Origin: Thalassotalea profundi
GTDB lineage: Bacteria; Pseudomonadota; Gammaproteobacteria; Enterobacterales; Alteromonadaceae
Assembly (NCBI RefSeq): GCF_014653195.1
Contig: NZ_BNAH01000014.1
Location: 41,370-105,369, forward strand
Direction: 5' to 3'
Length of the DNA: 64,000 nt
The stretch's first letter is position 1, and each line of letters opens with the position of its first letter. The notes under the pieces were generated by a model, which saw only the letters and a list, made by a program, of their open reading frames with translations, was not told the origin of the DNA and did no database searches. A program made the translations under genes and the position numbers. Of this stretch, positions 19,006 to 29,270 are shown one piece after another.

Positions 19006-22000
19006 ATGGGTATTTCTAAATTCTCAAACCGGTGGTTAAACCGATTTTACAAAGTTATTGCAATTTTGTTGGTTTCCTTCGCGGTATTGATCAGCTCATT
19101 AAGGCTTTTATTGCCTTATGCTCATAATTATCGTCTAGACTTTCAAGATTATATTAATTCAACTTATCAGAGTAATATCATTATTGGTTCTTTGCACATG
19201 GACTGGAAAAGTTCAGGACCTTCAATGATAGCGAATAATGTGAGCTTCTTACAAACTGATGGTGCCGAAGTGTTTATTGCTGAGGTAGATTTTCATCTAG
19301 ATTTTTGGCGAAGTTTACAGCAACTTAATTTAGTGACTAAGGCTTTAACTTTAGAAGGCGTTAAAGTTTTTGTTGATGAGACGCTTATTAACCAAACGGC
19401 TGATAATCAACAATTAACAATGTTAGATAATGTTACCGATTTATTTTTACAACGAATTAATCGGTTTTCATTAATTAACAGCCAAGTCATTTATCGCACC
19501 GAAAAAAACGAAAGAACCTTTTTAATTAGCCAATTAAATTGGCTAAACCGTGGTGAACACCATAAAGCTGAAGGTCAAGTTATTATTGATGGCTTAACGT
19601 CAAATAATTTAAATATTTCTTTAGCTGTTAAAGGTCAAAAATTTAAAGAAATGCAAGGAATGCTCTACGTTGAAGCTAATCAGGTTAATATAACTCCTTG
19701 GCTTGATAAAGTTTTTGCGATTAAAAATGAAGACACCCACTCTTCTATTAATTTTGATGCATGGTTATCTATTAGTCAGGGGGAGATCAGCAAAGTTCAA
19801 GTTGACATAGGTGAGACTCAAATTGCATGGCAACACTTGGCTAACATTCAAACATTTGATATTCAACAAGGTCAATTGTTGATTAATAATATCATTGATA
19901 ATCAAAATTATAGTTTAAGCACTTCACCGTTAACATTTAGTTCTAACAAACGTTTGTGGCAACCACTTAGCATAGAACTGACAGCAAAAAATAATCAATA
20001 TAATGGTTATATTTCAAGTATAGATACAGAAGGTATAGCGCAATTAATTCCACTATTTACCGATAACAAAACCGTCAGAGAGTTACTCTACGGTTTAGCT
20101 CCTAAAGGTTTAGTAGAGAACTTGTTTTGGCAAATACGTGATGAAAAAGTAAGTGCACATGCAGAATTTTCTCAATTATCATTAAATTACTCTAATGGCA
20201 TTCCAAGTATAAATAACTTGTCAGGCGAAATTCTTTATCGTGAACAGCAAATGTTGATGAAGGTAGAGGGTAACGAAGGCTATTTAGATTTTAAAGATCA
20301 TTTTATCAAGCCTATTTCATATCAAACTTTAGCGGCTAGTGTTTCATTATTTTTTCAAGAGAAAGGTGTGCTTGCCTACGCTAATGAAATAAAACTATTG
20401 TCTGAAGAGCTTACATTGACTGGTGAATTAGCGATTGACGCACGTAATAATTTACCTATATCAATGGCTTTATTAGCTGATATCCAGAAAGTAGATGCTA
20501 AAAATGCGCCTCATTATTACCCCCAAAAGTTAATGGGTAATAGCTTAATAAATTATTTGAATAGTTCATTGGTTAGCGGTCATGTGACACAAGCACAAGT
20601 TCTATTTAATGGACCTTTAGCTGATTTTCCATTTACTGACCATCAAGGTGTTTTTACCGTTGATGCAGAGTTAACCGATTCATTATTTAAATTTAATGAG
20701 CAATGGCCTGCAATAGAAAACTTCCATGGTAATTTAAACTTTACAAATAATAGTATGTTGATCACTGGTCGATCAGGTTTTCTTAAAGGGATTGATGTTA
20801 CAGGCGTTACCGCACAAATCGATGAATTAGTGGGTTCTCAATTATTACTAATTAATGCTGACTTTAATAAAACACAAGCCAGTGCTGTTACCTCATTAAT
20901 GCAGCAAAGTCCATTAAAACAAAGCGTTGGTTCTGTGCTAGAACAGGTTAAAATTGGTGACAATATCTCTGGTTCATTTGCGTTAACTATCCCGCTTGAA
21001 GATTCAACTAAAACCGAAGCTAGGGGAACTGTAAATTTCGCTAATAATGATATTTTACTACAAAACCCTGAAATGAACTTTGAACAAGTTAATGGGCAAT
21101 TAACTTTTGTGAATGATGTTATTACAACGAAAGATATTGCACTTATGTGGCGGGGTATGCCTTTAACTTTGGATGTGATAGCAAAATCTACTCAGGATTT
21201 TTATCAAACAGATATCAATATAAATGCAAATTGGCCTCAAAATACATGGCAAAAGCAGTTACCTGAAAAACTTACCCAATACGGTGAGGGATCATTAGAG
21301 TGGCAAGGTGAATTGACTCTGAAAAATGCGAAAAATGGTGAGTTTAGTTATGAGTTGTCCGTACTTTCTGATCTTAATACTACACAACTAAACCTCCCAG
21401 AGCCTTTTAAAAAAGCAAGTAAAGAAAAGCGTTCTGTTTTTGCTAAGGCGAAAGGTGATAATCATCGGTCAACTATTGATGCTGTTGTTGGTGAGCATAT
21501 GAATTTTTATGGTGTCTTAGAGCATGATTTAGTGGCTTTTTCACGAGCTCATTTAATTTTGGGACAAGAAGATATGTTATTGCCATTAAGTGGTTTCCAC
21601 ATAACAGCTAATTTGATAGACGCTAACTTAACTCAGTGGCAACCCTTTGTTAATGACATTATTGATTCAGTGTCTGAATTTTCTGACCAAAATTTAGCTG
21701 GAGATGGCGTGCCCTTATTGGCGAAACCTCAGCGTATTAGGGGAAATATAGGTAAGTTGAATGTACTTGATGAAGTATTAGATGATGTAGCTTTTACTAT
21801 GTCAGATCAACAAGCCTGGTGGTTACTAGAATTAAATAGTGAACAAGTTCGTGCTGATATTAAATTTTACCCAAATTGGCTTGAACAAGGTTTATCTATT
21901 GATGCTGATTTTATCAATATTCCTCGTACGATTGCGACTTCAACAACACAAGATTTAGATGAAGAGCAAATACAGGTTATTCCTATTTTGGAAAAAACTG

Positions 22001-22986
22001 AACAAGAAATTATTGAAGAAAATAGAGTGATTGAGAATGTCTTTAATCATATTCCTCCCGTAGTTTTTTCTTGTAAACATTGCCAATATAACGGCTTAGA
22101 TTTAGGCCAAGTAAATTTTCAAATGAAGCGTGGTAATGATAATACGATCTTAGTTGATAACTTTGTTGCCAAGCGGCAAGATAATAATATTAATTTTGAC
22201 TTAAAATGGCAGAAACAAGTAGATCATTATACAACTTCGATTAAAGGAAAATTATCTATTGATGATTTAGAGCAAGAGTTCAAACAACTTGGCTTTGCCT
22301 CTCTCATTAAAGATAGTGGTATGGAAGCAACATATGATATTACTTGGCGTGGTGCGCCGTACCAATGGAATGTCGCAACGCTTAATGGTGATTTTGAAAC
22401 TGAATTAAATGATGGCTATTTAGCTGATGTCGATGATAAAGGCCTTCGCATCTTTTCTGTATTAAGTTTACAGTCTTTAGTGAGAAAATTAACACTCGAT
22501 TTTAGAGATATTTTCAGCGACGGCATGTTTTATAGTGAGATCAAGGCAAATGCCCATATTAAAGATGGTGTGCTTTATACTGATAATGCCAAAATGCAAG
22601 GTGCAGCAGGAGATTTGTCAATAAAAGGTAATACAGATTTAGTGGTGGGGAATTTAGATTATCGAATGTCTTATAAGCCTAATTTTAGTGCTAGTTTACC
22701 TGCAATAGCATGGATAGCTACATTAAACCCTGTTACCTTTTTAGGTGCACTAGCCTTAGATGAAGTATTAATTTCTAAGGTTTGGTCAGAGTTTAATTTT
22801 GAACTAACGGGTAATGTTGATGAACCTAATTTACGAGAAGTTAATCGTAAGAGTCAAAATATAAGTGTAGGACGTTCTACTCCCCCCCAAATTGTTGAAA
22901 TTGACGAAAACAGTCAAAATAACACTACAAGTCAAGATAGCAACCAAACTGAAGAACTTAACATACCGGATAAAACAGATGGATAA
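19006..22986 (+). CDS. yhdP: YhdP family AsmA-like envelope protein
   Basis: Very large envelope protein (1326 aa) with one N-terminal membrane helix (about residues 14-34) and a long periplasmic region of repeated beta units (DUF3971 followed by an AsmA-like C-terminal domain, e.g. LTGNVDEPNLREV). YhdP is one of the AsmA-type proteins that move phospholipids between inner and outer membrane in enterics. The C-terminal tail is low-complexity (Asn/Gln/Ser). It ends overlapping the nit start by 8 bases. The order rng-yhdP-nit-tldD is conserved in gammaproteobacteria and supports the call. Confidence 0.9.
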   Translation: MGISKFSNRWLNRFYKVIAILLVSFAVLISSLRLLLPYAHNYRLDFQDYINSTYQSNIIIGSLHMDWKSSGPSMIANNVSFLQTDGAEVFIAEVDFHLDFWRSLQQLNLVTKALTLEGVKVFVDETLINQTADNQQLTMLDNVTDLFLQRINRFSLINSQVIYRTEKNERTFLISQLNWLNRGEHHKAEGQVIIDGLTSNNLNISLAVKGQKFKEMQGMLYVEANQVNITPWLDKVFAIKNEDTHSSINFDAWLSISQGEISKVQVDIGETQIAWQHLANIQTFDIQQGQLLINNIIDNQNYSLSTSPLTFSSNKRLWQPLSIELTAKNNQYNGYISSIDTEGIAQLIPLFTDNKTVRELLYGLAPKGLVENLFWQIRDEKVSAHAEFSQLSLNYSNGIPSINNLSGEILYREQQMLMKVEGNEGYLDFKDHFIKPISYQTLAASVSLFFQEKGVLAYANEIKLLSEELTLTGELAIDARNNLPISMALLADIQKVDAKNAPHYYPQKLMGNSLINYLNSSLVSGHVTQAQVLFNGPLADFPFTDHQGVFTVDAELTDSLFKFNEQWPAIENFHGNLNFTNNSMLITGRSGFLKGIDVTGVTAQIDELVGSQLLLINADFNKTQASAVTSLMQQSPLKQSVGSVLEQVKIGDNISGSFALTIPLEDSTKTEARGTVNFANNDILLQNPEMNFEQVNGQLTFVNDVITTKDIALMWRGMPLTLDVIAKSTQDFYQTDININANWPQNTWQKQLPEKLTQYGEGSLEWQGELTLKNAKNGEFSYELSVLSDLNTTQLNLPEPFKKASKEKRSVFAKAKGDNHRSTIDAVVGEHMNFYGVLEHDLVAFSRAHLILGQEDMLLPLSGFHITANLIDANLTQWQPFVNDIIDSVSEFSDQNLAGDGVPLLAKPQRIRGNIGKLNVLDEVLDDVAFTMSDQQAWWLLELNSEQVRADIKFYPNWLEQGLSIDADFINIPRTIATSTTQDLDEEQIQVIPILEKTEQEIIEENRVIENVFNHIPPVVFSCKHCQYNGLDLGQVNFQMKRGNDNTILVDNFVAKRQDNNINFDLKWQKQVDHYTTSIKGKLSIDDLEQEFKQLGFASLIKDSGMEATYDITWRGAPYQWNVATLNGDFETELNDGYLADVDDKGLRIFSVLSLQSLVRKLTLDFRDIFSDGMFYSEIKANAHIKDGVLYTDNAKMQGAAGDLSIKGNTDLVVGNLDYRMSYKPNFSASLPAIAWIATLNPVTFLGALALDEVLISKVWSEFNFELTGNVDEPNLREVNRKSQNISVGRSTPPQIVEIDENSQNNTTSQDSNQTEELNIPDKTDG

Positions 22987-23821
22987 AGTAAGTGTTCAAC
23001 TAACCGTTATGCAAATGTGTTCTGAGCCTGATGTTGAAAAAAACTTAGCTTTTATAAAACATCAGCTTGAGCAGTTGCCTATTGAAGGTGATCACATTGT
23101 AGTTTTACCTGAGTGTTGTTTATTTTTTGGTGGTAAAGATGCTGAACAATTAGCATTGGCAAAAGCTACTGCTAAAGATAATAGTTTAGTTAAATCGTTA
23201 GCAGTACTTGCAAAAAAATACCAAGTTATTTTAGTTGCAGGAAGTATCCCATTATTAACGCAAAACGGCGAAAAGTTCACAAATACTTGTTGCGTGTTTT
23301 CTGCAACGGGTGAACAAATCGGGCGATATGACAAGTTGCACTTATTTGATGTGGAAGTCGATGACAGTGAAAAGAGTTATTTAGAATCCCGCTATACGCA
23401 AGCAGGTGATACAACAACGGTATTGGCTGCTACAGATAAGATTAATCTTGGCTTATCCATTTGTTATGATTTACGTTTTCCTGAACTATTTCGGGAATTA
23501 TCGAATTATGGTGCAAATGTTATCACGGTGCCTAGTGCATTTACTAAGGTAACGGGTGAAGCTCATTGGCAAGTTCTGTTACAAAGTAGAGCGATTGAAA
23601 ATCAAGTATATATAGTTGCTGCTGGTCAATCTGGTAGACACACAAATGGGCGTGAAACATGGGGACACAGCATGATTATAAACCCTTGGGGAGAAATAAT
23701 GACTTCGCTAGATCAAATGCCTGGATGTGCAACAGCAACATTCTCACTTGAAAATTTAAACAAAGTCCGAAAATCCATGCCGATACAGGCACATAATCAA
23801 TTTATAACCAAGTTGAAATAA
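22979..23821 (+). CDS. Carbon-nitrogen hydrolase (deaminated-glutathione amidase type)
   Basis: Cytoplasmic nitrilase-superfamily amidase of 280 aa from the ATG at 22979; longer frames begin inside yhdP. The Glu-Lys-Cys triad is visible: Glu45 in LPECC, Lys119 in YDKLHLFDV, Cys162 in [11 protein letters not shown]. The latter two motifs are typical of Nit1-type enzymes that hydrolyse deaminated glutathione, a metabolite-repair reaction. It overlaps yhdP and lies one base before tldD, so it is in the same operon. Confidence 0.9.
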   Translation: MDKVSVQLTVMQMCSEPDVEKNLAFIKHQLEQLPIEGDHIVVLPECCLFFGGKDAEQLALAKATAKDNSLVKSLAVLAKKYQVILVAGSIPLLTQNGEKFTNTCCVFSATGEQIGRYDKLHLFDVEVDDSEKSYLESRYTQAGDTTTVLAATDKINLGLSICYDLRFPELFRELSNYGANVITVPSAFTKVTGEAHWQVLLQSRAIENQVYIVAAGQSGRHTNGRETWGHSMIINPWGEIMTSLDQMPGCATATFSLENLNKVRKSMPIQAHNQFITKLK

Positions 23822-23822
23822 T

Positions 23823-25262
23823 ATGAATAGTGTAGAGCAAGAGCTCTTGGCAGATAGCCAGTTAGATCCTAGTTTTTTAAGTAAAACTCTTTCCAATATA
23901 TATCAGCGACAAGTTGACTTAGCAGACCTTTATTTTCAGGCAAGTAGCCATGAATCTTGGATGTTAGAAGATGGGATAGTTAAAGAAGGCTCATATAATA
24001 TTGAGCGAGGTGTGGGTGTTCGTGCTATTTCGGGGGAAAAAACAGGTTTTGCTTATTCAGATGATATAACGCCAGAAGCCTTAACCATCGCTGCTGATGC
24101 GGCTAAAGGTATCGCTAATGCAGATAAAAGCGCTACAGTGCATGCGTTTAAAAAGAGAACTGCTCCCGTTATTTATCAAGCTAACGATCCGTTATCAAGC
24201 TTAGCTCAAGAGCAAAAAATAGCCTTGTTGCATGAAGTTGAAGCACACGCGCGGGCAGTAGATGCTAGAGTAAAACAAGTTATTGTAAGTTTGTCAGGGG
24301 TTTTTGAAAAAATACTTGTTGCTGCAAGTGATGGTACTTATGCCACAGATATCAGACCATTAGTACGACTTAATTGTTCAGTATTAGTAGAAGCAAATGG
24401 TAAACGCGAACGAGCAAGTTCAGGTGGTGGTGCGCGTACCGATTATAGCTATTTTTTTGAACCCTTAAACGGTAAAGCGCGTTATTTAAGTTATGCAGAA
24501 GAAGCGGTTCGGCAGGCTTTAGTCAACCTAGTAGCTGTTGAATCTCCTGCAGGGAATTTTCCTGTTGTTTTAGGAAGTGGTTGGCCAGGAGTTTTATTAC
24601 ATGAAGCTGTAGGTCATGGCTTAGAAGGTGATTTTAACCGTAAAGGCTCTTCTACTTTTTCAGGAAAAGTGGGTCAACAAGTTACCTCAAAACATTGCAC
24701 TATTGTTGACGATGGAACTTTACAAAATCGTCGAGGTTCATTATCGATAGACGATGAAGGTACACCATCACAATATAATGTATTAATTGAGAAAGGTATT
24801 CTAAAAGGCTATATGCAAGATAAGCATAATGCAGGGTTAATGGGCGTTAAACCTACGGGGAATGGTCGTCGTGAATCCTATGCTCACTTACCTATGCCAC
24901 GCATGACGAATACTTATATGCTAGCAGGCGAACATAATCCTAAAGATATTATAGCGACGGTGAAAAAAGGCATTTATGCCCCTAATTTTGCAGGTGGTCA
25001 GGTGGATATTACCTCAGGTAAATTTGTTTTTACCAGCTCAGAAGCTTACTTAATTGAAAATGGTGAAATTACTACGCCAATTAAAGGAGCCACCTTAATT
25101 GGTAGCGGTCCTGAGGCGATGAAAAATGTAAGTATGGTAGGTAATGATCTTGCTTTAGATGCTGGTGTAGGTGTTTGTGGCAAAGATGGTCAAAGTCTAC
25201 CTGTGGGGGTTGGACAACCTACGTTAAAAGTAGATGAGATGACGGTAGGAGGAACTCAGTAA
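23823..25262 (+). CDS. tldD: TldD, metalloprotease subunit
   Basis: Zinc metallopeptidase of 479 aa that with TldE/PmbA degrades unfolded or modified peptides (e.g. microcin and CcdA processing in enterics). The metal motif HEAVGH lies at residues 260-265, followed by [12 protein letters not shown], and the C-terminal PILIGSG-like loop ([16 protein letters not shown]) and GVCGKDGQS end are standard. It closes the rng-yhdP-nit-tldD cluster. The partner tldE/pmbA is not in the window. Confidence 0.95.
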   Translation: MNSVEQELLADSQLDPSFLSKTLSNIYQRQVDLADLYFQASSHESWMLEDGIVKEGSYNIERGVGVRAISGEKTGFAYSDDITPEALTIAADAAKGIANADKSATVHAFKKRTAPVIYQANDPLSSLAQEQKIALLHEVEAHARAVDARVKQVIVSLSGVFEKILVAASDGTYATDIRPLVRLNCSVLVEANGKRERASSGGGARTDYSYFFEPLNGKARYLSYAEEAVRQALVNLVAVESPAGNFPVVLGSGWPGVLLHEAVGHGLEGDFNRKGSSTFSGKVGQQVTSKHCTIVDDGTLQNRRGSLSIDDEGTPSQYNVLIEKGILKGYMQDKHNAGLMGVKPTGNGRRESYAHLPMPRMTNTYMLAGEHNPKDIIATVKKGIYAPNFAGGQVDITSGKFVFTSSEAYLIENGEITTPIKGATLIGSGPEAMKNVSMVGNDLALDAGVGVCGKDGQSLPVGVGQPTLKVDEMTVGGTQ

Positions 25263-25319
25263 CAAATAATTACACCTTAATTTAACTGCTGTGTGTTTCA
25301 TCATATTGTTATTTACAGC

Positions 25320-25342
25320 TGAGTGTTATAATATCACATCCG
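25320..25342 (+). promoter_or_regulatory. Putative Zur (zinc uptake repressor) operator
   Basis: The core TGTTATAATATCACA at 25324-25338 sits in a 23-base stretch that agrees with the enteric Zur operator (GTTATA-W-TATAAC palindrome with ATG/CAT flanks) at about 17 of 23 positions. A TATAAT -10-like hexamer lies inside it. It is directly upstream of the small Cys/His protein and the zinc-type TonB receptor, so zinc-dependent repression of this module is inferred. Confidence 0.7.
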
Positions 25343-25353
25343 TTATGATATGT

Positions 25354-25644
25354 ATGAACCGAACGTTAAAACAAAAACACTTATTAACCAGCATATTTTT
25401 GCTGGTTTTTTTGTTTGTCTCTTCGTTAGGACATGCGCATACAGTCGACATTTTAAATACGAGTGTAGAGCAGCAAGATTGTAAACTATGCCAACATCAT
25501 TTAGATAAAACGCCACAAAAGATAAAACTGGCTCCGATTGATGTTGGCGAGTTTAATGAGCCATTAGCTCTATTGTCACATGCTAGACATATCAAGTTAT
25601 ACTTTTTATCACCTCAACTTAGGGCACCACCATTTTATTTCTAG
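25354..25644 (+). CDS. Small exported Cys/His protein, putative zinc chaperone
   Basis: Protein of 96 aa from the ATG at 25354 (an in-frame ATG at 25345 is an alternative; the GTG at 25291 would place the Zur-like site inside the gene). A signal peptide (about residues 1-28, ends SLGHAH) is followed by a CKLCQHH cluster that could bind a metal. Similar small proteins beside zinc uptake genes in Shewanella-type genomes have been annotated as zinc chaperones. There is no strong ribosome site. Position between a Zur-like box and a ZnuD-like receptor suggests a periplasmic metal-handling role; the biochemical function is unproven. Confidence 0.65.
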   Translation: MNRTLKQKHLLTSIFLLVFLFVSSLGHAHTVDILNTSVEQQDCKLCQHHLDKTPQKIKLAPIDVGEFNEPLALLSHARHIKLYFLSPQLRAPPFYF

Positions 25645-25838
25645 GGCTAATATTACAACCACATTACTACATGCTGAGATGGTTAATTTGCTCTAGGTTT
25701 CTTCATTTTATTCTATTTTTAGTTTTGTTAACTGATCAGGTTAGGCTTCGTGCTTAGTCTATAAAGTTGTAATTTCACTAAAAAATAAAATGTTTAAACC
25801 CCTTGTTTACAATAATTTAAATTTAAAAACTAGGTGAA

Positions 25839-28289
25839 ATGAACATGGTGTTAAATAAAGTTTCAGCAGCTTGTCTGTTGGCGTTAACGTATAGCCACAT
25901 GGGTTATGCTCAAGATATTACTGGTAAAATAAAAAGTCTTTCTGGACAACCTGTAGCCAATGCTAAAGTTAGTATTGTTGGATCTAATCAAGAAGTAACA
26001 ACCGATGCTAACGGTCAGTTTAAAATGACTGATTTGAATAAAGGCGTGGTAGAGTTACATGTAACTGCTAAAAATCATAGTCATAAAAATCAACGTGTCA
26101 CAATTAATGATAACGACATAACTGCATTTGAATTGGTGTTAACACCAAGTGTCATGGAAGTGATTGATGTTCATGCAACGCCACTACATTCATCTACTAT
26201 TGAATCAGCTTTGCCAGTTAATGTGCTAGCTGCTGATGAACTTCGAACTAAACATACTTCTACTTTAGGTGAAACCTTAAAGAATGAAGTAGGTGTACAT
26301 TCTTCATATTATGGCCCTGGTTCAAGTAGCCCTATTATTCGTGGATTAGACGGCCCGCGAGTACTGATTTCTCAAAATGGTTTAGACGTAGGTGATGCCT
26401 CTCGAGTAGGGCCTGATCATGCTATTTCTACAGAGACTGCAAATGCCCAACAAGTTGAAGTGTTACGTGGCCCTGCCACATTATTTTATGGTAGTGGTGC
26501 TATAGGTGGTGTTGTCAACGTTGTTGATAACAGAGTACCTCGCAATTTAGATGAAAATGTTAACTATATGGTTAAACATAATGATGTTGCGGATGAAAAT
26601 GAAGCATCAATTGAAATAAACAAAACGGTTGATAATTTTGCTTTTCATTTAGATGGCTTTTGGCGTGATGCTAATGATTATAATATCCCAGGTTATGCGG
26701 AATCAGAGCATGCTCATGAAGAAGAACATGACGAGGAAGATCATGATGAACATGAAGAGCACGAAGATGAATTAGAAGGAAAAGGCACTCTAGCAAATAG
26801 TAATGGGAAATCGTCAGGTTTTACTATCGGTTCTAGTTATATTTTTGATGATGGATTTGTCGGGTTTTCTTATGGAAGAACCGATCGTACTTATGGCATT
26901 GTTGGCCATAGCCATGAAGATCACGATCATGAGGAAGAACACGAAGAAGATCATCATGATGAAGATGAGAGTGAAGAAGTCTTTGCAGATTTAAGCCAGA
27001 ATAGATTTCAAATTTTATCTCAGTGGGATGTTGATGATGCTATTTTTAATCAAGTAACGGCTAAACTTGCTTATACCGATTATCAGCATAAAGAAATCGA
27101 GCATGGTGAAGTTGGTACTGTGTTTAAAAGTGATATGTTAGAAACTCGCATTGATGTTACTCATAAAGAGTATTTAGGCTGGAAAGGTGCATGGACACTT
27201 CACTATAAAAATACAGATTTTGAAGCCCAAGGTGAAGAAGCTTTTACGCCGCCATCTGAAACAGAGTCGATTGCACTTGCATGGCTAGAAGAAAAACATA
27301 TTGATAATGTACTTTTTCAATTAGGCGCACGAGTTGAACATATTTCTTTGAATATTACAGACTCTTTATTTAGTGAAGAAGTTGCAGGCTTAGCTGAAGA
27401 AAAATACAGTTTTACCCCTGTTAGCGCCTCTGCTGGCGTCGTATGGGATTACCAAGAGGGTTACAATTTAGGTTTGTCGGCAGCTGTATCACAACGAGCA
27501 CCTTCAGCAGCAGAATTATTCTCATTTGGCCCACATGTAGGCACAAGCAGTTATGAAATAGGGGCTTTATATCAAGCTGAATATCATGAAGGTCATGGCC
27601 ATAATCATTATGAGCTGAGTGATAGTGAAGCTGAAATTGAAACGTCTTATAGTATTGATTTAACTTGGCGTAAATTTGAAGGTGATTTTGGTTTTATTGT
27701 TAGTGCTTTTTATAACCGTATAGATGATTATTACTATTCTCAAAATACAGGTTTGTTCTTCGGGGAAGAGCATGATCACGATGAGCATGACGAACATGAC
27801 GAACATGACGAACATGACGAACATGATGAAGAGTCAGGCCTACCTATTTATAACTATCAACAAAATGATGTTAAAATTTACGGTTTTGAAGCTGAATTTA
27901 TTTATCAAATAAATAGCAATATTAAAGCAACTATGTTCAGCGATTATATTCGTGCTTCTATAGTCGGAGGGGGGAATTTACCAAGAATTCCACCATTACG
28001 TGTGGGCGGTTTATTAAATTACCAAGCGAATAATTTCGATGCTGAGTTGTCATTTACTCGTTACAGCCAGCAGTCAGATGTTGCTGCATATGAAAGTCAA
28101 ACTAATGGTTATACTATGGTTGATGCTCATGTGAATTATTACCTTGATGGTATTGGCGATGATATGGTTATCTTTGCTAAAGTAAATAATTTAACAGATG
28201 AAGAGGCTCGTGTTCATTCCTCATTTTTAAAAGATTTAGCACCTTTACCAGGTCGTGGGTTTACGGTTGGAATTAGAGGTAGCTTTTAA
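25839..28289 (+). CDS. ZnuD-like TonB-dependent receptor with His/Asp/Glu-rich loops
   Basis: Outer-membrane receptor of 816 aa: signal peptide (to about residue 24, YAQD), a carboxypeptidase-regulatory-like domain (30-105), plug domain (115-235; PIIRGLDGPRVLI, LRGPATLFYGSGAIGGVV), then a 22-strand barrel ending in GIRGSF. Four metal-ligand-rich stretches fall in predicted extracellular loops: about residues 288-310, 355-378, 580-590 and 643-666. This is the pattern of ZnuD zinc receptors. The last stretch is built from a 9-bp repeat. The Zur-like box and Cys/His protein upstream support zinc. Nickel or cobalt uptake cannot be excluded. Alternative start at 25845. Confidence 0.85.
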   Translation: MNMVLNKVSAACLLALTYSHMGYAQDITGKIKSLSGQPVANAKVSIVGSNQEVTTDANGQFKMTDLNKGVVELHVTAKNHSHKNQRVTINDNDITAFELVLTPSVMEVIDVHATPLHSSTIESALPVNVLAADELRTKHTSTLGETLKNEVGVHSSYYGPGSSSPIIRGLDGPRVLISQNGLDVGDASRVGPDHAISTETANAQQVEVLRGPATLFYGSGAIGGVVNVVDNRVPRNLDENVNYMVKHNDVADENEASIEINKTVDNFAFHLDGFWRDANDYNIPGYAESEHAHEEEHDEEDHDEHEEHEDELEGKGTLANSNGKSSGFTIGSSYIFDDGFVGFSYGRTDRTYGIVGHSHEDHDHEEEHEEDHHDEDESEEVFADLSQNRFQILSQWDVDDAIFNQVTAKLAYTDYQHKEIEHGEVGTVFKSDMLETRIDVTHKEYLGWKGAWTLHYKNTDFEAQGEEAFTPPSETESIALAWLEEKHIDNVLFQLGARVEHISLNITDSLFSEEVAGLAEEKYSFTPVSASAGVVWDYQEGYNLGLSAAVSQRAPSAAELFSFGPHVGTSSYEIGALYQAEYHEGHGHNHYELSDSEAEIETSYSIDLTWRKFEGDFGFIVSAFYNRIDDYYYSQNTGLFFGEEHDHDEHDEHDEHDEHDEHDEESGLPIYNYQQNDVKIYGFEAEFIYQINSNIKATMFSDYIRASIVGGGNLPRIPPLRVGGLLNYQANNFDAELSFTRYSQQSDVAAYESQTNGYTMVDAHVNYYLDGIGDDMVIFAKVNNLTDEEARVHSSFLKDLAPLPGRGFTVGIRGSF
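27780..27824 (+). repeat. 9-bp tandem repeat coding for Asp-Glu-His
   Basis: Four exact copies of GACGAACAT (27789-27824) preceded by a variant GATGAGCAT (27780-27788) encode five Asp-Glu-His units in a loop of the TonB receptor. The unit length is a multiple of three, so copy-number change keeps the frame and only changes loop length. Confidence 0.9.
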
Positions 28290-28320
28290 AGCTTACTGAA
28301 ATCATTTATTAATTAAATTT

Positions 28321-28354
28321 AAAGGCGCTTAATTATCATGATTAAGCGCCTTTT
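28321..28354. terminator. Bidirectional terminator between the receptor and cvfB-like gene
   Basis: AAAGGCGCTTAAT and its reverse complement (28341-28353) form a 13-pair stem with a 7-base loop, followed by TTTTA on the plus strand and an AT-rich run on the minus strand. It lies between convergent genes. Confidence 0.85.
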
Positions 28355-28383
28355 ACTTTTTTATTAATGAGAGTTCAGGCTAT

Positions 28384-29214
28384 TTACGTTAGTTTTATGC
28401 CATTCGGTTCGATAGTTAATTTACCTTGCTTTAGCAAGTTCCCCACTGTTGCTTTAAAGGTTTTTTTACTTACACCTAATTCTTTTTTAATTAATTCAGG
28501 GGAGCTTTTATCATTTAAGGTGCTATGGCCACCTTGCTTACTTAAGTAAGCAATAAGCTGACCGCTAAAGTCATTCACCTTATCATTGCCTGTTCGTGTT
28601 AATGTTAGGTCAATTCGCTCATCTTCACGCACCTGTTTAATATAACCACAAACTTTTTGTCCTACGCGTAAAGGTTGAAAAATTTCATTGTCGTACAACA
28701 GTCCCCAATGCTTATCATTAATGATAGCTTTGAAACCTAAATCAGTTTTTGCGGCAATGAGCAAATCTACCTTGTCTTGTGCTTTATAGTCGGCTGGCCA
28801 AATATCGACAAATTTGTCTATTTTACTTGAAGCAATTAATCGCTGACTGTTATTGTCTAATGAAATTCTAACAAGATAATGTCGGCCGACTTCCATGGCT
28901 TTATGTTGCTGATTATAAGGCACTAATAAATCTTTAGGTAAGCCCCAATCAAGAAAGGCTCCCATTTTATTGACTTGCACAACTTTAAGTGAAGCAAATT
29001 CATCAACTTGAGCATAAGGTTTTTGTGTCGTAGCCACTAGCCTGTCGGCAGAATCTAAATAAATAAATACCGTCAACAGATCACCAACTTCACATTCATT
29101 TGGGATATATCGATTAGGCAATAGTATTTCACCTAACTGATCTGCGTTTAAATAGGCGCCATTCTCAGTTAATGCAATTACAGGAAGGGTGTTAAATTTG
29201 CCAATATCAGCCAT
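28384..29214 (-). CDS. CvfB/YitL-like S1 RNA-binding protein
   Basis: Cytoplasmic protein of 276 aa with three S1-type OB folds (about 1-65, 68-135 with NKMGAFLDWGLPKDLLVPY, and 145-210) and a C-terminal winged helix (about 215-276, ELIKKELGVSKKTFKATVGNLLKQGKL). This is the CvfB/YitL arrangement; CvfB binds RNA and affects virulence gene expression in Staphylococcus. Its role in gammaproteobacteria is not established. It is monocistronic, convergent with the receptor, with a separate TerB-like gene upstream. Confidence 0.88.
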   Translation of the reverse strand: MADIGKFNTLPVIALTENGAYLNADQLGEILLPNRYIPNECEVGDLLTVFIYLDSADRLVATTQKPYAQVDEFASLKVVQVNKMGAFLDWGLPKDLLVPYNQQHKAMEVGRHYLVRISLDNNSQRLIASSKIDKFVDIWPADYKAQDKVDLLIAAKTDLGFKAIINDKHWGLLYDNEIFQPLRVGQKVCGYIKQVREDERIDLTLTRTGNDKVNDFSGQLIAYLSKQGGHSTLNDKSSPELIKKELGVSKKTFKATVGNLLKQGKLTIEPNGIKLT

Positions 29215-29270
29215 AGTTTGTCATTCGTTATATAAAATCATTATTGAAACTATTATATAGGAAATTCATC

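Noticed and set aside
27780..27824. Phase-variation switch in the receptor gene
   Set aside because: The 9-bp unit keeps the reading frame, so slippage cannot switch the gene off.
27724..27912. Met-Thr-Asn repeat frame over the receptor repeat
   Set aside because: Out-of-frame reading of the Asp-Glu-His repeat inside the TonB receptor gene.
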